Below are positions 57,399 to 64,000 of a stretch of DNA of 64,000 nt, piece by piece. Origin of the DNA: Halioxenophilus aromaticivorans (lineage in GTDB: Bacteria > Pseudomonadota > Gammaproteobacteria > Pseudomonadales > Cellvibrionaceae); assembly GCF_042850945.1 (NCBI RefSeq), contig NZ_AP031496.1, forward strand, positions 4,898,001 through 4,962,000, given 5' to 3'. The notes beneath the pieces were generated by a model, which was given only the letters and a program-made list of their open reading frames with translations, was not told the origin of the DNA and ran no database searches. The stretch's first letter is position 1. Each line of letters begins with the position of its first letter. Both the position numbers and the translations under genes were made by a program.

Positions 57399-58193
57399 TT
57401 AGGTTGTTGGAACCAACGCCAAAACCCGTAACGGACTTCCAGATCCCTCTTTTATCTTCAGGGGGGCAGCAATGATTAGAGCGCCGGTTGCGGGCAACTG
57501 ATCTAAATTACAAAGACTGGCAAGGCCGCATTTATTTGCGCCATGCATAACATTGTGGCAGGGGAACATAGGGTCTTGCATGGGAGCTTGGCCGGCATCT
57601 GTGCCCACGGTTTCAACGCCCACACCAATGACATCGCGCTCACTGACTAGAAATTTTACCGCTCCTGGAGACCAACCTGGGGTATGACCGCCATCATCGC
57701 TCACGTTTAGATACTCTTTTTCGCTTTCCTTCTTCGACCAGTCTGTACGATATAAAACCCAAGCGCGGCTGGGGATGGGGCCGTTAGCCACTTCCCAGCG
57801 TTTTAAAAAATCAACATCAACCAAAAAGTCCGCGTTAGCCTTAGACTCCTCTACCGCATCGATGACAACGCAGGGAGCAATAAATTGTTCCACTGGCAAA
57901 GTATCTGTAGTGTTGTTGCCGTAATCTTTGCCCGTCACCCAGTGAACTGGCGCATCGAAATGCGTACCGGTGTGCTCGCCGCATTCAAAGTTGTTCCAAT
58001 ACCAAAAAGGGCCCAATTCGTTGTAGCGGGATATCTCTTCTTTCTGGAAAGGCTTGGACTTACCCCACCCCATCTCCTCGGGTAACTGTAGGATTGGAGT
58101 GTCGGCGTCTAAAGTGCGCGTTAAATCCACTACTTTTATGCCACCCGTCGACATAAAACTCGCCAGCTGCGACAAGACTTGTGTTGCAGACAT
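57399..58193 (-). CDS. Cyclase-family metal hydrolase, isatin hydrolase-like
   Basis: A 264-aa member of the cyclase/kynurenine formamidase family. The metal-binding signature HTGTHFDAPVHW is complete. Further family segments are VVDLTRTLDADTPIL at the start and GTDAGQAP...MHG late. The start ATG at 58193 has AAGGAG 8 bp upstream; an upstream frame to 58232 is unlikely. It is longer than KynB (about 210 aa) and close to the size of isatin hydrolase, which opens isatin to isatinate. The neighbouring aryl 2-oxoacid oxidoreductase and anthraniloyl-CoA-type enzyme support this reading; kynurenine formamidase is the main alternative. Confidence 0.72.
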   Translation of the reverse strand: MSATQVLSQLASFMSTGGIKVVDLTRTLDADTPILQLPEEMGWGKSKPFQKEEISRYNELGPFWYWNNFECGEHTGTHFDAPVHWVTGKDYGNNTTDTLPVEQFIAPCVVIDAVEESKANADFLVDVDFLKRWEVANGPIPSRAWVLYRTDWSKKESEKEYLNVSDDGGHTPGWSPGAVKFLVSERDVIGVGVETVGTDAGQAPMQDPMFPCHNVMHGANKCGLASLCNLDQLPATGALIIAAPLKIKEGSGSPLRVLALVPTT

Positions 58194-58289
58194 AAAACTA
58201 CTCCTTGAAGGCTTATTTACGGTATGTTTCAAAGATCATCAGAAGTACTGCGCGTGGCAGTGGGCCAATCTATGCCACCACCTATGCCA

Positions 58290-58712
58290 CTACCCTTCTA
58301 AATAAGGTTTCATTTTTTCTCGATACGATTCGGGAAAAGGCCGGCTTACCAGCGCCTCCGCACTAAGCTCGGTTAACACCAATATATTTTTCGTATCAAA
58401 AACCGGTCTATCTTGGCACTGAGCTACAATATGAACGGTACACGAAGAATTACCCAGGTGGGCCAAAGTAAGCGAGAAATCGATGGTATCACCGATGCGG
58501 CATGCGGATTGAAATTGACATTCAATACTCACTGTGGGCACGCCTAACTTGTGCTCCAAATGCATTTCTTGAAACGACCAATTTAGAGCCTCGGAGAACC
58601 AATCCTCAACAACCCCGACCACCATTTCGTAGTATCTCGGATAGAAAACGATCCCTGCCGGGTCACAGTGGGAAAATCCAATTTTTTGCTGTTTCTTAAA
58701 CGTGCATCTCAC
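58290..58712 (-). CDS. 4-hydroxybenzoyl-CoA thioesterase-type hot-dog protein
   Basis: A 140-aa single hot-dog-fold acyl-CoA thioesterase. The signature HCDPAGIVFYPRYYEM contains the catalytic Asp. The start is GTG. It is the first gene after the 26-bp palindrome, followed by the cyclase, iorA and iorB on the same strand. It may release CoA from dead-end aryl-CoA esters or hydrolyse a pathway thioester. If the monooxygenase worked on salicylyl-CoA, this enzyme would release gentisate, but no gentisate dioxygenase is in the window. Confidence 0.85.
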   Translation of the reverse strand: MRCTFKKQQKIGFSHCDPAGIVFYPRYYEMVVGVVEDWFSEALNWSFQEMHLEHKLGVPTVSIECQFQSACRIGDTIDFSLTLAHLGNSSCTVHIVAQCQDRPVFDTKNILVLTELSAEALVSRPFPESYREKMKPYLEG

Positions 58713-58744
58713 TACGCCGCCACCATTACATAACTAATAATATG

Positions 58745-58770
58745 TTTACGTGTAATATATTACACGTAAA
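58745..58770. promoter_or_regulatory. MarR-type operator, site 3 (perfect palindrome)
   Basis: A perfect 26-bp palindrome: TTTACGTGTAATA followed by its reverse complement. Its right arm is identical to the first 15 bases of sites 1 and 2. It ends 33 bp before the thioesterase start, so it probably controls thioesterase-cyclase-iorA-iorB. Confidence 0.82.
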
Positions 58771-58864
58771 ATTTAGAAGATCAACAAAACCACGCGCTTA
58801 CAGTGATCAGCCAGCCTATTTAATTTTCGAATTCATTAATACCGCCGATTGATTAACCCTCCTC

Positions 58865-60559
58865 CTACAATAAATTGGCCTTATCTTGCCTCACCGCGTA
58901 ATCCACCGCTCTCGCGGTCATGGCCATATAGGTGAGCGAGGGGCTATGGCAGGTTGAAGAAGCCATTGCGGCTCCATCTGTGACGAACAGATTCGGAACA
59001 TCATGACACTGGTTAAAACCATTGAGTACCGATGTTTTGGCATCTAACCCCATTCGGGCAGTACCCATTTCGTGAATGGCAGTGCCCGGCGTGGTATCCC
59101 ACTCGACGGGTTTAACATCTTCCAGGCCCGACTTCACTAACATATCCACGGCGTTACTGATAATAGACTCCCGCATTTTGGATTCATTGTCGCTCCAGCT
59201 CACGTTTATCTTCACTAGCGGTAAGCCATAGGGGTCCCGCCGCTCTTCATCTAACGTGATACAGTTATCATAACGGGGTAACATTTCTCCAAAGCCAATG
59301 ATGGTGAATTTCCATGGGCCGGGGTCGTGGAGTTTTTTCTTTAGGTCGACACCAATACCTGGGGTAGCTTTTTGCCCCCCCCAATTGGATCTAGAAGCTG
59401 CCCCCTGGTAGCCAAAGCCACGAAGATAATCCTGATTGTTATCCCCCATATTCACAAACCGGGGAATATAAATACCGTTGGCTCGTCTACCGGTATAGTA
59501 TTGGTCCTCGTACCCGGGCAATACGCCGGTGGCCCCGCCAACCATTAAGTGGTCTGTAAGGTAATGACCAACAACACCACTGGAATTGGCCAATCCGTTG
59601 GGAAAGGCCGTTGATTTCGAATTAAGCAAAATTTGCGCACTGCCAATTGTAGATGCGCAAAGAAAAATAATACGGGCTCTATATTCCCGTTCTTGCAGTG
59701 TCTCACTGTCGATAACTCTAACACCGCTTGCACGACCGGTTTCTGTATCGTAAAGAATTTCTTTGACAATACTGTTATGAGCCATGGAGAGATTACCGGT
59801 ACGTTTTGCTGCAGGAAGCGTTGCAGTCAAGCTACTAAAATAAGCACCAAAAGAGCATCCCCTACTACACTGGTTTCGAAATTGGCATGGCCCGCGCCCC
59901 AGTTCGATATGATGCGGCTTGGGCTTGGTTAGATTAGCTATTCGACCAATGATCAGCTTTCTGTCTGCGTACTGCTTTTCAAGCCGTTGCTTAATGGCTT
60001 TCTCAGCGCAATTCATTTCCATAGGCGGCAAGAAAACACCGTCCGGCAAATGTTCTATATGTTCGGTACTACCACTAACACCGACAAAGTCTTCGACGTA
60101 GTCGTACCATTGAGACAAATCCTCGTAACGAATAGGCCAGTCCGTGCCATGCCCATCTCTTTTATTCGCCTCAAAATCCAAATTACTTAGACGGTAGGAC
60201 TGCCTACCCCACATAACAGAGCGACCGCCGGTGTGATAGCCTCGTATCCAGTTAAAAGGCTTTTCTTCGATATAAGGATTTAGCCGGTCGTTAACGAAAT
60301 GACTACGATTGTATTCGTTCATTCCGAAACAGCGACGCTGCACAAAGTAGTCTCGTTCGAGCAACTTCTCATCCATGATACCTCGGTGTTCGAGATCCCA
60401 TGGATTAGAAAAATCGTGGGGATAATCTTTTCCGTGAACCGTTTCCGGGCCTCGCTCAATAACCAGGGTTTTAAAGTTCTTTTCGGTTAGCTCTTTCGCA
60501 GCCCAGCCGCCTGACATGCCCGATCCAATTACAATGGCATCGTATACAGGAATATCCAA
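58865..60559 (-). CDS. GMC-family oxidoreductase
   Basis: A 564-aa FAD-dependent alcohol/sugar oxidoreductase. The N-terminal Rossmann motif is VIGSGMSGGWAAKEL. The FAD region has GRSVMWGRQSYRL, and cysteine-rich CQFRNQCSRGCSFG resembles the segment of large gluconate/sorbitol-type dehydrogenases. The C-terminal catalytic block is HEMGTARMG with CHSPSLTYMAMTARA. The start is TTG at 60559 behind GGAGATGG. It has no signal of its own. It follows, on the same strand, a Tat-exported subunit-3-like protein, so export as a complex is plausible. Substrate unknown; a sugar 3-oxidation role is the common one for such pairs. Confidence 0.88.
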   Translation of the reverse strand: MDIPVYDAIVIGSGMSGGWAAKELTEKNFKTLVIERGPETVHGKDYPHDFSNPWDLEHRGIMDEKLLERDYFVQRRCFGMNEYNRSHFVNDRLNPYIEEKPFNWIRGYHTGGRSVMWGRQSYRLSNLDFEANKRDGHGTDWPIRYEDLSQWYDYVEDFVGVSGSTEHIEHLPDGVFLPPMEMNCAEKAIKQRLEKQYADRKLIIGRIANLTKPKPHHIELGRGPCQFRNQCSRGCSFGAYFSSLTATLPAAKRTGNLSMAHNSIVKEILYDTETGRASGVRVIDSETLQEREYRARIIFLCASTIGSAQILLNSKSTAFPNGLANSSGVVGHYLTDHLMVGGATGVLPGYEDQYYTGRRANGIYIPRFVNMGDNNQDYLRGFGYQGAASRSNWGGQKATPGIGVDLKKKLHDPGPWKFTIIGFGEMLPRYDNCITLDEERRDPYGLPLVKINVSWSDNESKMRESIISNAVDMLVKSGLEDVKPVEWDTTPGTAIHEMGTARMGLDAKTSVLNGFNQCHDVPNLFVTDGAAMASSTCHSPSLTYMAMTARAVDYAVRQDKANLL

Positions 60560-60642
60560 AATTCCATCTCCAAATTTTATATTTACGACAAAGCCGCCCG
60601 ATTGCCAGCAACCCTAGGCCACTGGCTATTCGACAGACTTAT

Positions 60643-61233
60643 CTAGCGCGTTGCCCAAGCACTACCGACACTGTCATAAGGTACACAGCCGCGATAGGCG
60701 CCAGGAACCGCCTCGTATTTGAGCTCCTTTGTGGCGCCAGGCTCGGAGGTGTAATAGCCAACCAGTATCAGTGACTTCAATTCTCTATAGGTTGAGTGAA
60801 TTGGATCCGTTAGGCCTTCCACTAACGCTTCCCTATCTAAGGTTTCCAAGGCTGCAACGTCTATCAAGTCAGGTAAAGCGCCGGCTTTTGCAAAGCTGCT
60901 ATTTTTTATACGGCTTTCAATGAATGTTAAACCTAGTAAGAATCTATCTTGATGTACTGGCTTAAATTGGTTGCTGATAACACTGATGATGAAGTCAGGG
61001 ACACCCACATCAACCGCTCCAGGCGTATCGGTACGAGGCAAAATTACGTCACACATGTCTACCAGTAATTTGCAAGCCGCGGGCGATAAACTTCGTTCCG
61101 CCGTGTTAGTCGCCGCAGGCTTTGCCAGAACAGCAGCCACAAGCGTGGGCGTAATCATGGCACTTCCGAGCACCGTGGCGGCTGCCTTAAGTGCGTTGCG
61201 CCGATTTATTAATAAAAGATCCTTACTAGACAT
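60643..61233 (-). CDS. Gluconate 2-dehydrogenase subunit 3-family protein, Tat-exported
   Basis: A 196-aa protein with a twin-arginine signal NRRNALKAAATVLGSAMI. The mature part carries LVDMCDVILPRTDTPGAVDVGVPDFI, the family hallmark, and LILVGYYTSEPGATKELKYE. Such small subunits pair with a GMC flavoprotein, which is encoded 83 bp downstream, and carry it through the Tat system. No catalytic residues of its own. Confidence 0.88.
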   Translation of the reverse strand: MSSKDLLLINRRNALKAAATVLGSAMITPTLVAAVLAKPAATNTAERSLSPAACKLLVDMCDVILPRTDTPGAVDVGVPDFIISVISNQFKPVHQDRFLLGLTFIESRIKNSSFAKAGALPDLIDVAALETLDREALVEGLTDPIHSTYRELKSLILVGYYTSEPGATKELKYEAVPGAYRGCVPYDSVGSAWATR

Positions 61234-61287
61234 TACTGGGTATACTCATTTTTAATACAACGGGAATGTTGCCATCTTTCAGAACTA

Positions 61288-62292
61288 TTAACTTGTCAGA
61301 GCTTTTTGCGCCGCATCCAAACAGTAGGCAGACATTTTTTTCAATTCTGTAATGGAATCTGATCCTGCATATTCATATTCGTACATCATTGGTATGGGAT
61401 ACCGATTTTTAACGATGGTTTGCACTATTTCAGCAATAGGCGTATCCCCTTTACCGAAAGGCATGTTCTTACCAAAATCGTTTTTGCGATCCTTTAGGTG
61501 GACATTTAGAATTCGATTGTGGTGTTTCTTCAAAAATGCAACGCTGTCGAAGCCAGCGGCATGGAAGTGGCCAACATCAAAATTCATGCCGTAAAGCGGG
61601 GATAATTCTAAGGCGCGCTCAAAACTTTCAGGGCGCGCAAATTGATTAGGATCGTGCAAATTTGAATGACCATGCAAGCCCACAAGCACACCGAAGTGCT
61701 CCATCATGGCCACACTGCGTTCGGCCATTTCAACCGTTGTCGACGTTGTCATAATGGACGTGCCCAGCGCTTTGGTGATCAAAAAGCCTTTTTCAGCTTC
61801 TTCATCTGTACAGTCCATCTTTAGGCTAAAGTTAAACGCCTGCACTTGAATGCCAGCCCGCCTAAATCGATCTCCGATTTCGTAAAAATAGTCCAATGGT
61901 GTTGCTAATCGCCATTGACGAATCTTCTCTCGGATAATTTGTGTATCTTTTGGTGGAGGCCCTTCCGGAGGCTTTCCGTAAACCGACGCCCTCGTAGGTT
62001 TACCATCAATAAACGCCCAAGGCGCGTTAGCTGAGAACTCCGGTGGCTGAATACTGGGTTCAAACAATTCCACCGCGTGTATGCCCAAGGCACGACAACC
62101 GGCGATCATTTTATCGACGGTATCCCCCTCCGCTGGCAGCATGTCTCGGAAGCTGTATGTTTGAACGCCGAATACAGGGCCGCGATATTGGAAATCGGTG
62201 CCGGCGTACAATTTGGCCATTGGTGTAAGCAGTAAAGCCGAGGCAAAGCCTTTAGTCGTGGAAGCCAACAGCGTTCTTCTATTTAGTTGCAT
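61288..62292 (-). CDS. Tat-exported xylose-isomerase-like TIM-barrel protein
   Basis: A 334-aa sugar phosphate isomerase/epimerase-family protein. The twin-arginine start is NRRTLLASTTKGFASALLL. TIM-barrel segments with metal-ligand candidates are HAVELFEP, LVGLHGHSNLHDP, GMNFDVGHFHAAG and ILNVHLKDRKND. Exported members act on keto-sugars or other carbohydrates near GMC dehydrogenases, as in 3-keto-glycoside pathways. Here it lies upstream of the subunit-3/GMC pair in the same direction. Confidence 0.82.
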   Translation of the reverse strand: MQLNRRTLLASTTKGFASALLLTPMAKLYAGTDFQYRGPVFGVQTYSFRDMLPAEGDTVDKMIAGCRALGIHAVELFEPSIQPPEFSANAPWAFIDGKPTRASVYGKPPEGPPPKDTQIIREKIRQWRLATPLDYFYEIGDRFRRAGIQVQAFNFSLKMDCTDEEAEKGFLITKALGTSIMTTSTTVEMAERSVAMMEHFGVLVGLHGHSNLHDPNQFARPESFERALELSPLYGMNFDVGHFHAAGFDSVAFLKKHHNRILNVHLKDRKNDFGKNMPFGKGDTPIAEIVQTIVKNRYPIPMMYEYEYAGSDSITELKKMSAYCLDAAQKALTS

Positions 62293-62317
62293 ATAAATCT
62301 CTTAATTTACTAAGGCT

Positions 62318-62722
62318 CTATTTAATCTGTGCTGTTGCCTCAATCTCAATGAGCAATTCTGGTAACGCTAATGCTTGCACACCAATCAGCGTATTCGCCG
62401 CCGGAGGTGCTCCCTCATAGAACTCCAAGATCGCACCACATACGGGCTCAAGCAGCGCTGGAGAGTGGCCCACGATATAGGTGCGTATACGTACAACGTC
62501 GGCGGGCGTTGCGCCGGCAGTTTTAAGAACTTCTTTTAAATTGGCCAGTGCTTGCTTAGCCTGCGCAGCTACATCCCCAGCACCAACAAGCTCTCCCTCT
62601 TTATTCCATGCCACTTGCCCAGCGCAATGGATGGTGCGAACGTCACTGGATTCAGTGGCATGAGAGAATCCAAAGTGTAAGCTTGGATACATTGTCTCCG
62701 GGTTGATTACTTCTCGACTCAT
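62318..62722 (-). CDS. RidA-family (YjgF/UK114) protein, second copy
   Basis: A 134-aa RidA-fold protein with GGAGAA before the ATG. Family blocks: HCAGQVAWNKEGELVGAGD, ALANLKEVLKTAGATPADVV and LIEIEATAQ. The arginine of canonical RidA is also missing here (hydrophobic in NTLIGVQALALPE). It is not a close copy of the protein at 52893. It sits between the VOC and TIM-barrel genes on the same strand. Confidence 0.85.
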   Translation of the reverse strand: MSREVINPETMYPSLHFGFSHATESSDVRTIHCAGQVAWNKEGELVGAGDVAAQAKQALANLKEVLKTAGATPADVVRIRTYIVGHSPALLEPVCGAILEFYEGAPPAANTLIGVQALALPELLIEIEATAQIK

Positions 62723-62812
62723 TCAAATTCTCCATAAAAAATTAAAACACCAAAAATATGTTGCTGTTTGAAAGCTGCAAATTTCTGACAGCAAACAATC
62801 GAATCACTAACA

Positions 62813-63310
62813 TCACAGATATTCGACCAGCTCCAACTGATGCCCAAACGGATCCAAAACATACCACGAGTTGCTATCTGGGCAGGGACCTCCCACAGAA
62901 GCAATAGGCCCAGCCATCAGTTCACAACCCAGATTTTTTAGATGTGATAAGGCACTCTCCAGGTCCAACACTTTGATACAAATATGGCTAGCTCCAGTAT
63001 CACAATTGGCGGGCACCGCTCTGTTGGCATCACTCGGCTGGTCATACTGAAATAACTCCACCTTCAGATTTGCGAACAGCTGTACCATGGCGATGTGCAA
63101 CTTCGCGGCGGACACATTGACATGAGCCTCTGTCCAATCGCGGCCATCTTCTTGCCGCGGGATCTCAGCAGCATCGAATGGCCCCATCTGATAGATGACG
63201 GCAGCGCCGAAGGCCTTTTGGTAGAACTCCAGAGATTTCTCTATAGATGTAACGGTTATGGAAATGTGATCTGCGCCGGCATAAAGGTCTGAGACATTAA
63301 TATCAGGCAT
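62813..63310 (-). CDS. VOC-superfamily (glyoxalase/dioxygenase-fold) protein
   Basis: A 165-aa protein with two beta-alpha-beta-beta-beta motifs. Metal-ligand candidates are His in GADHISITV, Glu/His in LHIAMVQLF, His in ASHICIKV and Glu in GHQLELVEYL. The fold covers glyoxalases, epimerases, ring-cleavage dioxygenases and binding proteins; the sequence does not decide. The late DPFGHQLELVE is typical of glyoxalase I-like members. GGGGAG precedes the start. Confidence 0.82.
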   Translation of the reverse strand: MPDINVSDLYAGADHISITVTSIEKSLEFYQKAFGAAVIYQMGPFDAAEIPRQEDGRDWTEAHVNVSAAKLHIAMVQLFANLKVELFQYDQPSDANRAVPANCDTGASHICIKVLDLESALSHLKNLGCELMAGPIASVGGPCPDSNSWYVLDPFGHQLELVEYL

Positions 63311-63370
63311 TGGAATCTCCCCACAGATTTTAAAATTTAGAGCGCGCCGAGTTAGACTGTTAAGCGCAAG

Positions 63371-64000
63371 TTAAAATAAATTGATTAGAAATACACTAGC
63401 GACCGCAATCGGCACTAAATAGCGTACTAACGAGTACCAAATGCCAAACCATGTATCGCTTACGGTGTTTAGCTGTGCTCTTACTTGATCTCTAGTCATC
63501 GCCCACCCAGCGAGCACTGCCACCAAAATCCCGCCAGCCGGCATTAAAATATTTGATACCAGATAATCTATTAGCCCAAACAAAGTTTTATCAGCAAAAA
63601 GCGGGAACATAGACAAAGGTTTAAAGTCGGCCCAAACATTGAATGAAAACACTGTCGCCAAACCAAGGATGAAGATAGCCAAAGCAGACAGCGCCGCCAA
63701 TACAGGCCGAGCGAGAGAAGTCGTTTCTTCAAGCCAAGCTACCAAGGTTTCCATGATGGTAATGGACGATGTCAGCGCGGCCATGGCTAACAACAAGAAG
63801 AATATTGGACCAAAAATTTCACCACCTGGCATTTGCCCAAAAGCGACGGGCAGTGTTTGAAAGATAAGACCAGGCCCACCGGCAGGTGAGAGATCGAATG
63901 CAAATACAATTGGAAAGATCGCGATACCCGACAATATGGCAACACCGCCGTCGGCCGCAGCAACAACCAAAGCCGCTCGCACCAGGGAAAATTCTTGCTT
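63371..64000 (-). CDS. SNF-family sodium-dependent transporter (5' end outside window)
   Basis: The C-terminal about 209 residues of a neurotransmitter:sodium symporter (LeuT/TnaT family). The reading frame stays open to the window end, so the gene is cut. Visible features: FAFDLSPAGGPGLIFQTLP (the family's TM7-8 region), FFLLLAMAALTSSITIMETLVAW, and four or five further helices. Bacterial members take up amino acids including tryptophan or tyrosine. It heads the visible part of the GMC gene run. Confidence 0.85.
   Translation of the reverse strand, partial: KQEFSLVRAALVVAAADGGVAILSGIAIFPIVFAFDLSPAGGPGLIFQTLPVAFGQMPGGEIFGPIFFLLLAMAALTSSITIMETLVAWLEETTSLARPVLAALSALAIFILGLATVFSFNVWADFKPLSMFPLFADKTLFGLIDYLVSNILMPAGGILVAVLAGWAMTRDQVRAQLNTVSDTWFGIWYSLVRYLVPIAVASVFLINLF

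Noticed and set aside
57399..58193. Kynurenine formamidase (KynB) as the firm call for the cyclase
   Set aside because: The metal motif is shared across the family, but the protein is longer than KynB and no kynureninase or tryptophan dioxygenase gene is in the window. Not excluded, just less supported by the neighbours.
1..64000. tRNA genes, rRNA genes, CRISPR arrays, prophage, integrase
   Set aside because: I looked for tRNA cloverleaf ends, regular spacer repeats and phage or integrase proteins and found none. A covariance-model scan would be needed to exclude small RNA genes.

Overview
The window reads as a chromosome segment of a gammaproteobacterium, probably a marine or aquatic Cellvibrionales/Pseudomonadales relative. 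The main reason is gene order. From clpB to rpsT the backbone (clpB, pgeF, rluD, bamD, pilS, pilR, fimT, minor pilins, pilE, ispH, fkpB, lspA, ileS, ribF, murJ, rpsT) follows the order I recall for Pseudomonas aeruginosa PA4542-PA4563. I infer the lineage from synteny and protein character only; no rRNA gene is present.

Left part (1-6.8 kb): a small DUF4124 protein; a Fur-box-controlled TonB-dependent receptor; an exported RBBP9/YdeN-like hydrolase divergent from a MerR regulator, with a 22-bp perfect palindrome between them in MerR-promoter geometry; then three unrecognised envelope-type genes.

6.9-12.6 kb: the complete clpB gene is followed, 2.6 kb further on, by a second copy of its last 406 bp (about 93% identical by hand count, no gaps). 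The two clpB ends bracket an accessory cassette: an orphan Hcp (type VI secretion tube protein), an unknown 191-aa protein with a hydrophobic C-terminal region, a two-helix membrane protein and a secreted protein. This looks like a T6SS effector/immunity module that arrived by recombination at the 3' end of clpB.

12.7-47.7 kb: housekeeping backbone plus type IV pilus genes. The minor-pilin operon pilV-pilW-pilX-pilY1 is present twice in tandem. An IS630-type element with its terminal repeats and TA target duplication, together with a chemoreceptor gene, separates fimT from the pilus operons. A YebG-type gene carries a near-consensus LexA box.

48.0-64.0 kb: a catabolic region. A MarR regulator lies among an anthraniloyl/salicylyl-CoA monooxygenase-reductase fusion, an SDR, an enoyl-CoA hydratase-like protein, a RidA protein, both subunits of an indolepyruvate-type 2-oxoacid:ferredoxin oxidoreductase, an isatin-hydrolase/kynurenine-formamidase-like cyclase and a hot-dog thioesterase. 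The same sequence motif (core TATATTACACGTAAA) occurs in three promoter regions of this cluster, once as a perfect 26-bp palindrome. I propose a MarR-controlled route isatin -> isatinate (2-aminophenylglyoxylate) -> 2-aminobenzoyl-CoA -> dearomatised alicyclic CoA ester -> beta-oxidation-like steps. This is the best candidate for an undescribed system here. The cluster is followed by a second set on the same strand (GMC oxidoreductase, Tat-exported gluconate-dehydrogenase-3-like subunit, Tat-exported TIM-barrel protein, RidA, VOC protein and an SNF-family transporter cut by the window end) that may handle uptake or periplasmic oxidation of a related or separate substrate.
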